Counted from the first letter of the stretch, positions 25,282 through 37,214 are shown. The stretch is 64,000 nucleotides of DNA from Lepas anatifera (GCA_034440635.1 JAOTON010000385.1:2944501-3008500); one strand, 5' to 3'. The notes: generated by a model from the sequence alone, not told the origin. A program made the numbers and translations.

Positions 25282-26831
25282 TCTGTTAATTGCCATTGCT
25301 TAAAATGTCAATGTCAATTTCCCTGCAAATTTGAAATTGCCACCTCTGAGCTTGAGTTTCCCAAATCAAGGACGGTGCTTTCTACACCATCTTTAACTTG
25401 ATAATTTGTTATTCAGCTTTTACCCTTAGTTGACATGCCACAGTTTTTTTGTAAGACGGTGCACGCTGTTGAGGACCAAGTATGTATGTGCATACATGTA
25501 CGTGAATGCCGTTAGGTGCGCAGATGCTGATATATGGTTTTGCACGCCGAGTTTTGTAAAAGGTTATAAGTCCTTCAGCCCCAGAAAATGTATCGCTCCT
25601 AAATTTTCCTTCGACTTCAGTGCTACAGAAAGCTTATCGATTCTAAAAAATCCTTGGATATCAGTTTACACGTTAAAAACTCGCACGCGGTAGTGGCATG
25701 TCAGGCCTCTCAAGAGTTTGCTCCCATGCTTCTAGAGCGGGTACCTTAGAGTGAACCTGATTTGGAAGGATTTTAAACGGCTTGTCAGTCAGTAGTTACT
25801 TACGGCGCAAAGCTCCCGCAAAGTTTCTCCCTACATATTGATGAATTTACTTTAAAACAACCCGACCCGGCCCCTGATTTCGATTCTTTAAGGGTTTCTA
25901 TAGGCTTTGTACCACCGAGTCAGTGTTACTCCACCCCGACCCTCCGCTCTGCATCGAGAATAGCCCCAGCCTAGAATATGCAGCGGTTGTTCTACTGCCT
26001 CGGAAAGCCTTCGGCCGGTATACGGACCCTGTCTCCACGAAGACTCCGCATTAGCCTAGCATTAGCATTAGCCATCTCAATCCGTGCACGGATCCAGCAG
26101 GAGGGGGGTGCTCCTCTTTAATCAACCCTCACGGCCCTTCCACACCGCTACCCCCTGAAACCCCGCTTACCACCAGGAGCAAATATTGGCGCTCCCACAA
26201 TGCAATTTGGCGCCCCTCTAATAGGTCGTATCTTGAGGATTGACTCCATTTCCAGAGCCAACTGGCGGCTTCGTGACCAGAGTGACTCCCTCCCATTCGT
26301 TGGTTTCTAGAGCACTTGTATTCCTGACTCAGCAGTGCAACGGGAATCTCGAGCCCGCTCATAAGGTCTGTGAAGGACAGTGATCATTTCCAGGCCCAAC
26401 AGGCCATGAGTTCAGTAAAACAAAATAAGTAATGTGAAAATTTCCAACACGTTTGAGCTCTCCCGTTATGAAACGGTACTGTTAGAAACATTGGAGTTCT
26501 GTGTGTGTTCTGCGTGGCTCTCTCTCTGAAGTGCTGGACATGTATATGTACCCAGATGGTATGAAATAAATGCCATTTTTACTATATTGCTGAGTTTGGT
26601 TGTGAATCATGTTTTACAACCTTAACATTCCAAACTGCAATGAACATAACAGGAAGACCCGCCACCTCACCTAAAAAGGACAGGCACGGGCCCAGTTGTT
26701 TTCCGGTATCTATGTAAACAATGTACTTAACTGGAAAAACGTTCTGGTTGTTTCGTAAGACGTGGTAGATGCATGGTAGTGCATACCAAAACTTGCAAAC
26801 ACAAATCAACCTGAATGGGAGCTTCAGGTTA

Positions 26832-26895
26832 TCATCATATTTGGGGTTTTAAGGCGCACCTTTACAGCGTTGGACATATAGGGCGCCCGGAACTC
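26832..26895 (-). mobile_element. 64-bp micro-insertion of a LINE 3' stem-loop
   Basis: On the minus strand it reads CCGGGCGCCCTATATGTCC...GGTGCGCCTTAAAACCCC and then a tail ATATGATGA. The flanks share CAGGTTA (26825-26831 and 26896-26902), a likely short target duplication. Confidence 0.7.
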
Positions 26896-27027
26896 CAGGT
26901 TAGAGAATACTCAGAGAGATATGGTCACAAGGCAAACTCCCTAGCGCAGCACTTCAAGACATCGGTTCGCATGTGAGAAGGCCTCTCCTAGATCACAATT
27001 CAGGACTGGCAGAACATTATTGACAAG

Positions 27028-27090
27028 GGTGCAATATAGCCCAGCCCCTGAATGCGCCCCAAAACACCAATACCCCCCACGCACACATTC
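27028..27090 (+). mobile_element. 63-bp micro-insertion of a LINE 3' end
   Basis: Framed by an 8-bp duplication TTGACAAG (27020-27027 and 27091-27098). The insert begins GGTGCAATATAGCCC, continues AATGCGCCCCAAAACACC and ends in a C/A-rich tail. It matches the stem-loop family. Confidence 0.72.
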
Positions 27091-27183
27091 TTGACAAGCA
27101 TGCAACCGAGGGAAACCTCACACCACAGGCGGCAGAATTTGGGGGCACTGGGCGTGGGCAGTGTCCCCCTCCCACTTAGATGA

Positions 27184-27237
27184 AGAAGTTTAACAATAAA
27201 CCTATGGCGTTGAATGGAAAGATGGGTTGAAAAGTTC
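27184..27237 (+). repeat. Short dispersed repeat fragment
   Basis: AATGGAAAGATGGGTTGAAAAG with its upstream TTTAACAATAAACCTATGGCG resembles 29820-29872 (ACTAACTCTACGGTGTCGAC then CGGAAAGAAATGGGTTAAAA). Nearby GTACCTCCTTAAAT also occurs at both places, on opposite sides. Confidence 0.4.
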
Positions 27238-27421
27238 ATGGTACCTCCTTAAATCCGGACCCCTCCACTTCTGCTCAGCTTACAATAAATCGGCGATTTC
27301 AAGTTAGTCAACACGGAAAAACTATTTGATGTACCACAATAAATGCAAGGAGTTAACTGGAAATTATCTAGGAGATATGTTCTCGACTAAAGAACCAATC
27401 AACATTGCGATATTTTGATGT

Positions 27422-27990
27422 CTTAACACCCGCCCCCGTGGGCCTCCGAGCAAGATTCGCGATGGTGGGTGTGTTCAAACATCCCCTCGAACTCGGCTAC
27501 CATGCGGGATAGCGAAAAAATTCGAACGCTGGTGGAGAGCTCATAAAAATTCATGACGGGACTACATCGATCACATTCTGGCTAAGGACAATATTGAGGT
27601 CATGGCAGGTCAAAGAAGGTGGCATGTTAGAGAGGAGGTTCTGGGCTCCAGCGTCTGACAGAATTGAGCTAGAATCATGTTTTAGGCGCCATTCGCTTCC
27701 TCTCGTTACGGCCAATCGAATGATGTATGACATGACTCTACTATGTCGAAACAAAAATGACCTGGCCTAAGGTCAGGTCAAGGTCACAATGTGACCTAGC
27801 ATAGTCAATATGCATATTAATGGACTCGCAATAACAATCAAAACATAATGGCATCAAAATAAAACTTTATCATCATTTCTTGCAGAGTTATTGACCCAAG
27901 CCTGAAAATCTGCTTAAGTAGCCCCAGATGACCTCTCAGAGATCACAGGTCCAAACATGCAACATGAACCTGGAAAGGGGCCTAGGATAC
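27422..27990. mobile_element. Probable partial TTAA/TGACCT-type element
   Basis: The left end TTAACACCCGCCCCCGTGGG resembles other members. The interior 27595-27970 has the family's TGACCT clusters (GACCTGGCCTAAGGTCAGGT). The right terminus is not found. Confidence 0.5.
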
Positions 27991-28930
27991 TACGATTTGA
28001 AGAATATGAAGATATTCTAAGGTGTATCTACACAGATAGACCTATTTTCGCTCAATTCCCGTTTTCCCCATACATTTCCAATGCCATGATCCGTATCTAA
28101 TCCTAGAACACCAATATTGAAAATCTTTAAATACATATTTATAATATATAAAATTAACCGATAATCGCTAATAATAATCTAGAGTAATTCAAAAGGCCAA
28201 AGAGTATATTATGATATTTCCAGAGTCCTCGTCAGAAGTTTTGAATTTCAAAACCATTGATGGCGACGATTTTTAAATACAAGGGTGAATTTCAGGCGAA
28301 CAGCATGCAAGCACACGCTTATAATTCGAGATTCACCCAACTCTCATAAAAAAGGTAGACATGATGCTTATCAAACGCCGGTGCGCGTCTTTGCCATGCC
28401 GCGTATTTCCTTGACATATCTTTCCTGCAGAAAGTTTTTTTCTATTAGCATTAAAACTATTTTCGCACAGAACATAACGCGACATGTTAAAACACACGAG
28501 AGCGCTATGACCTCACCCTCCGCAAAGCGAGTACGACCTCACTCACCAGACGTCGACGATGCCGGGTCAGCCGCCAGAAACGTCAGCAGAGACAGAAGAA
28601 TAGCACGTGGGGCGGACATCGCTGCACCACACCACACCACACTCGGCCCAGGCCCCACATCCGCTGCCGCCCGCCGGCGGAGACACAGGGCTTATATGCA
28701 GTAGCGTGCCGCCTCCGGCTCAGCCTCCCAACACTCCCGCACACCGGCCGACCATCGCCAGACTTAATCGCCTCCTTCATAACGGTATTCTGATGTCACA
28801 AATTTAATGTGATGCCACCAGAAATGAAGGCACTGTGCGGTTTCTCGAGCGGCGAACAGCACGTTACTTCCACATTACCCGAACTCGACGCTATGCCGAT
28901 ACGCAAATGCACGGGTGGAAATCCCGGGGG
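27991..28930. other. No gene seen; short CpG-rich patch
   Basis: 28500-28780 is rich in CpG and could be a promoter remnant, but I see no exon attached to it. Confidence 0.35.
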
Positions 28931-29191
28931 TTAGGGGGTCAGTACCCCCTGAATTTTGGGTCTACCAAAAAGGCTTTGTACAGGGCTTGTATCCCCTGGA
29001 TCGAGAAGAGATATCAAGCCATGCGCAAATACATGTCTCAAAAGGGAATAGTACATAAAACCTCGTTCGCTAATAAACGGAGATACAAATTCAACAACCC
29101 TGTCTTCTAAGCCATCAGTCCCGGATTCAAGTCCCGATGGAGCCTCTGATAAGTTGATCTGATCCCCCAAATCCCTCCCAACAGGGTGAGA

Positions 29192-29250
29192 CTTGGCGAC
29201 GCTGTATGACCTTGGCAGTTGGTGCTTCGTTAAACCCCAACAATTATTAT
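29192..29250 (+). mobile_element. LINE-type 3' end with (ATT)n tail
   Basis: GACGCTGTATGACC...GTTGGTGCTTCGTTAAACCCC followed by (ATT)n. Upstream, near 29118-29140, is a box-B-like GATTCAAGTCC. The whole 28.93-29.25 kb segment may therefore be a tRNA-related SINE with a LINE-derived tail. Confidence 0.6.
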
Positions 29251-29379
29251 TATTATATCTATTCAACCTTGTACGGCCCTACACGTAATGCAGGTAGAAT
29301 TGGCTTGGTACCTTGCAAACCAGCCAGAACTTAGCCGCACCGGTAGCTCAGTTGGCAGAGTGTTGGGCTTCGGCCCGCT

Positions 29380-29660
29380 GCTCAAGAACATGCAGTGGCA
29401 GTGTATGTACAGGCATGGGATCGGTGTCCCTGATACGCTCCGGCGCTCTATGTTTACCCGACGTAGGTCAGCTGGCAACTCACTGATGAGAGGGTGACCT
29501 GAGCGAGGCGGCCGTCCCTGTGCTTAATGGGACGTTAAACTTTGTCTTCTAAATTGCCCCTTCACCGCGAGAGTTGCTCGTTCGGATGGTGAGGTCGGGG
29601 TCTCCGTGACAAGTCCATCGATGGATTTAGTGAGGCTCCGACTCCAATAACCGAACGTGC
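29380..29660 (+). mobile_element. tRNA-related SINE copy 1
   Basis: Upstream (29336-29360) is GGTAGCTCAGTTGGCAGAGT, an A-box/tRNA-like head. The body includes GGCGGCCGTCCCTGTGCTTA and ATGGGACGTTAAACTTTG. The distal part holds GTTGCTCGTTCGGATGGTGA, then GGTCGGGGTCTCCGTGACAA. The same body and tail recur in reverse orientation at 34975-35255. Confidence 0.75.
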
Positions 29661-29968
29661 AACAACTTAGAATTTGTTTAAAGTACGCGTTCCCCGTAAG
29701 GCAGCAGTGCAGCCTACGCGCTTTTAACCGGCGTAGAGACCGCACTACGGTAAAGGGTATCGAGCACTACCCATAGGCGGCGGAACTAGGGAGGCACCGT
29801 ACCTCCTTAAATGAAAAATCTTTAGACTAACTCTACGGTGTCGACCGGAAAGAAATGGGTTAAAAAATAGATCTCCCTATATAGATCTCCCTCTTACCCT
29901 TCAGCGCTCTTCATTGATTATTTGGAATCCACACTGGATATTATAGCTAAGGAGAAAAAGTTTGCATC

Positions 29969-30490
29969 ATGGGAGGTGACTACAACTTTGATATTTTGAA
30001 GGCTGACACACTGGAACCTCCAAACTATTTCCTCAATACCTTAGCTTCATCAGGATACTTCCCGTGCATCTCAGTTCCAACCAGAATAACTTCAAGCTCT
30101 GAAACACTAATAGACAACTTCTTCTGTAATGACCCCTCCTTGCTCTGCTCCTCATCCGTAATCATAGCTGATATTAGTGACCATCTCCCTATTTGGCTGC
30201 AGCTGAACACGAAATTAAATAAACCCTCCAAAACTATCTCGTATTGTTCGCCATTTGACTTCCGGAAGATTGATATTCTGAAGCAAAATGTTTCTTCCAA
30301 ATTAGCTGACTTCTATTCAATAAATGATCCGAATATTGCCGCAGATATTCTGCAGCAAACAATTACCACAGAAATAGATAAACTTAGAGTTAAAACCACC
30401 AACAGACGAACGGTACCCATTCAACCCTGGATTTCGTACAACATATTAAAATGCATTAACAAAAGAAGCGACCTCCACAAAAATTTATAA
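29969..30490 (+). pseudogene. LINE endonuclease C-terminal fragment
   Basis: Begins MGGDYNFDILK (catalytic GDxN block) and has ISDHLPI, the terminal H-containing block of APE-type endonucleases in LINEs. A frame break sits just upstream and a stop follows KNL at 30488. Confidence 0.85.
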
Positions 30491-30884
30491 AATCAAAAAG
30501 TAGATCTGACGAATTGGCTTATAAAGCCTACCATAACTCTCTCACCTCCATTCTCCGAACAGCTCAAAAACTTTACTTTCAGCGTAAATTGCAAGAAAAT
30601 AAATCAAACCCAGTCAAGCTATGGGACACACTTCTCACTGTTGTAAAAAAGAACAAGGTGCGCAAAGATCTCCCCACAAACTTTCAACATGATGGCTCCA
30701 CCATTGCTGACCCCTGTCAAATAGCGGATAAATTTAACCAGTTTTTCTCCACCATAGCCACCTCCCTTGATGCAACACTCCCCAGCCCACTTCAGATCCT
30801 AGCCACTACCTTGGTAATCAATGCTCTAGCTCTTTTCGATTCCGCGCCGTCTCAATCAGCACAACGGAGAAAGTTATAAATTCC

Positions 30885-31286
30885 TTGGGTAATGCAGGTG
30901 CTGGATTTGATGGAATTAGCTCAAAAATTTTGAAACACTTAAGTCCAACGATCTCCCCACAGCTCACCCACCTATTCAATCTTTGTCTCTCAACCGGTGT
31001 CTTTCCGGATAAACTAAAAGTAGCAGTGGTAGTACCAATATTTAAATCTGGAGACCCCTCGCTTTTCACAAATTATCGGCCTATATCCATTCTACCAGTC
31101 ATCTCAAAAGTATTAGAAAAAATTGTCTACTCTCAAATTATGGAATATCTTGCGCTCAATAACATAATCAAGGATGACCAGTTTGGATTTCGTCCCAACC
31201 ATAGCACGTACATGCCAATATCAATTCTCTACGATCTCATTACTTCTTCCTTGTCTCCAAAAAAGTATGTGCTGCCATCTATTTAG
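30885..31286 (+). pseudogene. LINE reverse transcriptase, fingers region
   Basis: It contains GNAGAGFDGISSKILKHLSP and NYRPISILPVISKVLEKIVY, then DDQFGFRPNHST. A frameshift near 31280 moves the next block (IYLDLSKAFDTVN) out of this frame. Confidence 0.9.
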
Positions 31287-31399
31287 ATTTATCCAAAGCT
31301 TTTGACACGGTAAACCACTCAATCCTGCTATCAAAACTAAGAATTTACGGTTTTCAGACCTTAGAGTTAAATTTCTTTCAATCTTACCTCCTTAACAGA

Positions 31400-32464
31400 T
31401 TGCAATATGTAAAAGTCAATAATATCATGTCCAGCACCCCTGCGTCTATGCCATTGGGCGTCCCTCAAGGCAGTATCCTAGGCCCTCTGTTATTCTTACT
31501 CTATATTAACGATATCTCGAACAGTTCACAAATTCCAAAATTTCTGCTCTTTGCGGATGATACAGCTCTCTTTTTCACAGCAAGTTCACATAGCGAATTA
31601 CTCACTAATATCAATCAAAGTCTCGAGGATGTATCAGCATGGCTAAATTCTAATAGACTAACTTTAAACGCAAAGAAATCTGTATACCAACTGTTCGCAG
31701 CTTGTAACCCAGATATCCCAATTTCCATGAATGGTACTAAGCTTATCCGAACATCCACAACTAAATATTTAGGTATTCATATTGATGAGGATCTGAAGTG
31801 GGCATCCCATATAAGAACCGTCGAAAATACCGTAGCAAGAAACATAGGACTCCTTAAAAGAGCTCAACATATACTAGAACCCAGTCAGCTTCTCCTGTTG
31901 TATAATGCCCTTGTGCTGCCCATCCTCTCTTACGGCGTCGAAATCTGGGGGAATACTTTTAAATATAGGCTTACTAAATTATCAATCATGCAGAAAAAAG
32001 CCGTAAGAATAATTGATCATGCAGAGCGTCTCGCTCACTCCAGCCCCTTGTTCAAGAAGTACAAAATTCTTAAGTTTTTTGATCTAGTCGAATTTGCCAC
32101 GCTTAAAGTTCTCCACAAGTATCTAATGGGTACTCTACCGTCTCCCTTAAGTAACAAGTTCAACCGTAGAAATCAGGATAATACCTTACGAAACGTCCGG
32201 ACGAACCATCACTTTGAGGTCCCCTATGCCTCAACCGTCTACAGAAAATTTTCCCTCTTCATTTGTGCCCCTCGAACCTGGAACCTGATAATTTCACCAA
32301 AATTAGAAATCTGGTTGATGTGCCTACGTCGAAGTCATTTTTCAAGAAAGTTGTGCAGAAATTATATGTTGACAATTATTAGTTGCGTACCACTATTAAC
32401 CATTATGAACGGCACTGTAAGAACGTACCTGTATGTCTGTGTGTGTAGGGTAACATCAGCTTGA
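31400..32464 (+). pseudogene. LINE reverse transcriptase, palm/thumb and C-terminal region
   Basis: It contains LGVPQGSILGPLLFLLYIND, then FLLFADDTALFF (catalytic FADD) and a thumb region typical of CR1/Jockey-type elements (AVRIID...HSSPLFKKYKIL). A late frame change near 32285 precedes the original stop (DNY* at about 32381), so the last residues of this open frame are not original. Confidence 0.9.
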
Positions 32465-34270
32465 AATCACTTTGCCTTCGTATACATGATTCCAGTTCCA
32501 TTTTGACTTAGCGCGGAAATAATAAACAACGGTAGCAGATAGGCGTCGACACAGGCCGGCCTCCGGCACCTCTCTACCTGTCCTTAAAACAGCCCCCAAC
32601 TGCCGTGTGATCACCTAATCTCGCCCCTCTCTCTCCCCGTAACTCTCATGCGGCAACGACTCTCTCTCTCTCCTGTCCTGTCTCCCCACAACTAACTTTT
32701 CTCTTCCGCAGTTCCGCTGGGTTCTGTGCCGCTCCGGCTCGGGGTCCCCTGTGGGGGCTCGCGCGGGCGGTGCCCTGGGCCGCTGTGGGCGCCTGCGTGC
32801 GGTGGCTCTGCGACCGCCGGTGGCTTGCGCTGCTGAGGCTGGCGGCTGTTAGCTCCGCTGCTGCGGATGGCGTCCGGCTGTGCTGTGGTGGCGGGCGGTT
32901 GGCGCCTGTGGGGTCGGCTGGTTGTGCTGCTTGCGTGTTGGTCGGCGGGCGGCGGCGCCCTGCCGGTGGGCGCGTGAGGTTTGTGCGTCGCATCTGTTGG
33001 CCCTGGCGGGTCGGTTGCGCACTGCCGGATTGTGTGGGGGTATCAATCTGACTCCTAATGTTACGATTGCGCTGAGACTTGTATGTGCCTATTTCTTATA
33101 TGAGCAGCGTTGGCCTCTTGTTCATGGTCGGATTTGCTTTCTCCGCTCGGCAGCACTCACGGTGCCTTCGTAGCCCTTGTACCTGAGTTGTTGCTGGTTC
33201 CGTCTGAGTGGCGACGCGGGGTGACGTCAGCCTATGGCATCTGATGGCGCTGTCGGGATGCATATTACTTGTGTTGCCGGGTCCATCGACCAGGGGTATT
33301 ACGTATTGACTGTGCTGGGTCTGGATGGTCAGGCTCGCCAGTAGCTGAGATGTGCTGCAATTTACCAAAGTTTTTCTTCGTGGCACTGGGTACAACATCC
33401 CGAATCCCCTCCTGAATGTCCCGATGTAATCATTTATTTTATTTTTTTATTTTTTTTAAATTTTACCCGGCATTCTATTTTTTTTTTTTTTCTCCCTGAG
33501 TGTACTGGAACCATCTGTGACTGCCGCTGCCCCCTTCCTTGCCATTGCCGCTTCGAACATGATGGCCACATTGCGCCCTGACATGGGTGACCTTTTCATG
33601 TTTTTACCTCACGTTTTCATCACTCCCAAGTTTGGGCTGTATCGCCATGCCTCATATCATTTCTGTGTTTTTTTGTTTTATCCCATGTGTACAAATATAT
33701 ATGTATGGATGTAAATCCATGGTGCCTCCATTAAATCCAGACCCCACGCTGCCACTGGTGCTGGAGTCCCTTCTGTCCGAACTCGAGGGCCAGGGCGTTT
33801 TTTTCGGGACGAGTGGTAAGATGCAGCTACATCACAAACATATTTTGTTTTCTTTTCACCGGAAGTTGTACCATTTTAGAACACTAAGTCGAGTATTCAG
33901 TCTGTAGACCCCACTCTCTGCCTCGCCAGACTTGCGCAGGACAGCCACGCGGCCGTCCGCTTTTAAGGCTCTGTAATCGCCTCCACGTCATACCAGTTGG
34001 CACTAAATGACTAAAAAATTCTGACATGTTTCCAAACCTCCTTTCTATGCATGGTCCATCAACGTAGAAGCCACCCCCCCTCGTCTCATATCCCATATAT
34101 CATCGTGAGGCGCGATTCCTTATTTATAACCAGTTGCCTTTTGAGGTTCTGTTGCTGATTACGGGTGAATAAACATTGTTTTTAGTCATAGCGAGTGAAT
34201 TGCAGGCATGAACATTTAAATAAATCAGAATAGGCATATCATGTGTATTTAACTATGCATAAACAAAAAT
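32465..34270. other. No gene seen; GC-rich stretch then T-rich tail
   Basis: 32540-33320 is GC- and CpG-rich; 33420-33490 is T-rich. It could be LINE 3' UTR, an unrelated insertion, or unknown. Arg/Ala/Pro-rich frames reflect composition. Confidence 0.4.
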
Positions 34271-34320
34271 AAATGAAGAACGACGGGTTAAATAAAACTA
34301 TTCGAAACCAGCAGCATAGT

Positions 34321-34481
34321 GCGGTGGCGGATCCAGGGCTTCATTTCAGGGGGAAGGCTAGGGGGCTCGAGCCTCCACGCCACTGTCTCGGAACAGCCTC
34401 TTGCTATGTATTTACTATAGGCACTCTGACATTCGGGGAGGGGATTGAGGACCCTAGCCCTCTTGTATCCGCCTCTGGCAT
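34321..34481. mobile_element. Short hAT-like MITE
   Basis: GTGGCGGATCCAGGGC near the left; reversed right end CAGAGGCGGATACAAGAGGG. The flanks GCATAGTG and GCATCATG resemble a decayed 8-bp duplication. Confidence 0.55.
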
Positions 34482-34974
34482 CATGGAAACAAAGAACACA
34501 GGTCACGTCAATCAAACACAATAATTTGAAAACAACGTATACCTAAATTGCAATGTTTAAACAATATCATCACATATGGCATTTGATACGGTGATCGCGT
34601 CCACAAAAAGAAGAGCATACATGCTCTTCGTATACGGGTGGTCCCAGAAAATGTTATCGGTACGTCTTCATGGCATATTGTACTGTCCATATGGACACTT
34701 GTCACCACGTAATAATTGCTACCGCTCATACCGGACATTTGATGACGCCACCTACTAACTATGGCAAGCACTGACAAAAGAAGACGGATAAACCAATTAG
34801 AACAATGCCTCCAACCGTCAGTCGAAGCGCGACACCTTCCGCAAGGACGTGCTTGGGTTCATTTACACTATTTCCGCGAGGATAAAATCACTCCTCATTA
34901 GCCGCAACAGGAAGTACATATGTATTATTTTTTATAAATTTTGTTCAAGTTGTTCCTGGTAAGGCCACTGGAGT

Positions 34975-35255
34975 CGGAGTCTCACTAAAGTAATCAAGGG
35001 ACTTGTCACGGAGACCCCGACCCCACCACCCGAACGAGCAACTCCCTCAATGGAGGGTTAATTTAGAAGCCAAAGTTTAACGTCCCACAAAGCACAGGGA
35101 CGGCCGCCCCGCTCAGGTCACCCTCTCACCAGTCAGTTGCCAGCCGACCTGTACATACGTCGGGTAAACTATTGAGCGCCGGAGCGTCTCAGGGGAACCG
35201 ATCCCAAGCCTGGACATGCACTGCCACTGCATGCTTCTGAGCAGCGGGCCGGAGC
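34975..35255 (-). mobile_element. SINE copy 2 (head missing)
   Basis: An inverted relative of 29380-29660. It reads CTTGTCACGGAGACCCCGAC, then CAAAGTTTAACGTCCCA and AGCAGCGGGCCGGAGCCC in the same reversed order. The tRNA-like head is not evident. Confidence 0.75.
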
Positions 35256-36080
35256 CCATATTTCACCATTAGCTACAGTCACTCATCCATCACGTTCAGA
35301 GAAGGAAAATCGGATCCAAACTCGCACGTTAGAAGAGGAGAACATTCGTCCATCAAAATAAGGAAAGGAAAACCCGAGCAAAATAAGCAAAGTAGTAGGG
35401 GCAGAGGAACTGCCCCCACCCTCCCCCGGAGATAAAGGTTAGTGTAGGCCTTTTGTGTGTGTGTGTGCGTATATTATTGACACCATACTATCAGTTACAA
35501 AACGGCTCCCACAAAAGACTGGGACTAGGCCTAGCTCTTTGAACTTTCTCAGTATTACCTGTGTGGATGCACGCGAATGCTTCCAATCTTAGTGCCGATG
35601 AAATGGATCGGTAGCGTTCTCCAACACCAAATGTGTTCGAGCCTCCCCCTCCCCGGTCATCCCCAGGTCGGATTTCATCCCCTCTGAACTAACCAGGTGG
35701 CGACGCCCCTCGATCAAGCTATTCATTTTTACTGCCGAAGAGGCAGCTATAGTCCAGCAGCTTCCAACACTTCACCTATTGATCGGGCCAATCTGGGATT
35801 GGGAGGCAGTCCCAATGATTTCAGTCAGTGACCCTGGAGTGACGTTTTTTTAATTTAAGTGGTTAAAGGTGTGCCCTCAGTTCCGGAACTTTGACACAAC
35901 CCTGTCGCCAAAGTTATCAGCATCCCAAAAACGTCTGACAATTTCAGTCTATCCGATCAGCGGTTTCGAAACCAGGTCCACCCGCGATTTTACAATGCTA
36001 GGAAGCCATTACATTTTTATTTGTAAGACATGCGCCATATGCCAAAAAGTATAAACAATTTTGTCGAGTAAGTCATAAAA

Positions 36081-36120
<40 letters not shown>

Positions 36121-36570
36121 CAAAGTATAGAATGAAACATAAACATGTGCTATATGTATATCTGTATTTCCAAAACATTTGTATATATTTCCTAGAATTT
36201 ACTGACTTTTTATTTCAGGTCACATAAAACCAAAGCTCACAGTTTAGCCCGCTCATTTCCGCACGAGCAAAAAAAAACTCAATTAAAAAACATGTATTTC
36301 AATGTATGTATGGGCCAACGATAATCAGCTCCAACAGGTCCAGCCATAACAATAATGGCTAACTTACAAGTGCAGGCTAAAAGCGATGAGAAACTAATAA
36401 GTATATAAATCCGCCGACGCGACGCTGGCCGGTCCGTTGGCTCAGGGCCAGACCTGGGCGCAAGTGGACAATTACTCAGGATACATGAGCAGCATCGGTA
36501 CCAAGAACCTCGGTACGCACCATTACGCTGAGACTAAATATGTCGCAGCCCAGACATGTGGCGACGCGGA
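35256..36570. other. No gene seen
   Basis: Only the (AT)n tract stands out. Confidence 0.45.
36085..36117. repeat. (AT)n microsatellite
   Basis: About 16 AT dinucleotides. Confidence 0.95.
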
Positions 36571-36574
36571 ACGT

Positions 36575-36616
36575 CGCACATAGGCCCTAAATGCCTCCGT
36601 CCGTGGCCAATATTAC
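36575..36616 (+). repeat. 42-bp perfect inverted repeat, arm 1
   Basis: CGCACATAGGCCCTAAATGC... is identical over 42 bp to the reverse complement of 40727-40768. Confidence 0.95.
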
Positions 36617-36728
36617 TTTTCGTGGAAAACTCCTTCGCAATACCGCAAATTCCCCCTGATTTTTTAACAAAGGAGCTCATTTGACAGATAATTGAACAGC
36701 GCACAAAACTTGCATTCGACATATAGGT

Positions 36729-36734
36729 TTTATT
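36729..36734 (-). promoter_or_regulatory. Possible polyadenylation signal for the 36.8-kb exon
   Basis: AATAAA on the minus strand about 50 bp after the stop of the candidate exon. Confidence 0.4.
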
Positions 36735-36785
36735 TTACATGGGTGTAATCAGGACAGCAGTGAAAAGAGGGGCATTTGGAGCAAC

Positions 36786-37129
36786 TTAATCCAGCCCGAG
36801 GTGTCCGTAAAATATTTTGCAGATGTTGTCGTGGCGCCATGAGCTGTGGCCGAATTGTAGTTTGAAACACTGCAAACAATAAACATTTAATCCATGAACA
36901 ACGATACAGTAATCTTGGTCTGCCATAAATTCATAAGCGTCACCACGAACAACAAAACGGGAGGCATCATAAATGTGTATTTGAGCTTGGTTTTTCTTTC
37001 TAACCCAGCTTTTTGGTATAATTGTAACACTTTTTCTGCATGGGAATGTTCTATTATAACCGGTATTCGAGTGATTATAAACAACCACACTGGAGAGGGG
37101 TCCGACATTAACGCGCACAGGATGGGGAG
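36786..37129 (-). CDS. Candidate terminal exon with methuselah-ectodomain-like sequence
   Basis: An open frame follows a possible acceptor TTACCAG| at about 37130 and runs to a TAA stop. It is followed by AATAAA at 36734-36729. The protein has paired cysteines and blocks IHIYDASRFVVRGDAYEF, ADQDYCIVVHG and NVYCLQCF. These resemble the end of the methuselah-type GPCR ectodomain, where a short strand pair precedes YC...C. No seven-helix part follows, so this is either a truncated/secreted form, a misread gene fragment or a different family. A second acceptor-like TTTGCAG lies inside at about 36873, so the 3' part could be spliced differently. Confidence 0.35.
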
Positions 37130-37214
37130 CTGGTAAGCCCCCTGAGATATCGGAAACTTAGAGGGTTAAGAAACGCCGATTGGGGGGTGGGTGGGGGCTA
37201 TGGTGATCTACATC

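Larger units (their letters stand above)
25282..27421. other. No gene seen
   Basis: Unique-looking sequence with two LINE 3'-end micro-insertions (26.83 and 27.03 kb). Short open frames carry no motif. Confidence 0.45.
29876..32400 (+). mobile_element. Degenerate CR1/L2/Jockey-group LINE (EN-RT)
   Basis: A 5'-truncated non-LTR retrotransposon. Order: the C-terminal part of an apurinic-type endonuclease (GGDYNFDILK near 29972, SDHLPIWLQL near 30177), a linker, then reverse transcriptase blocks YRPISILPVISKVLEK (~31075), YLDLSKAFDTVNHS (~31283), GVPQGSILGPLLFLLYINDI (~31459) and FADDT (~31552). The C-terminal region ends near 32381. Reading frames change or stop near 29963, 30488, 30830-30880, 31280 and about 32285, so it is inactive. 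Upstream parts are missing. The 3' limit is not certain. Confidence 0.9.

Noticed and set aside
28285..28704. 139-codon plus-strand frame running into a CpG-rich patch
   Set aside because: No recognisable domain; low-complexity Arg/Ala/Pro end reflects base composition.
29320..29400. A possible functional tRNA gene (GGTAGCTCAGTTGGCAGAGT)
   Set aside because: The A-box-like head is not followed by a proper anticodon arm, T arm and acceptor pairing; the body recurs at 35 kb as a SINE.
32646..32993. Arg/Pro/Ala-rich minus-strand frame of 115 codons
   Set aside because: Follows from GC-rich composition; no motif and no splice or poly(A) support.
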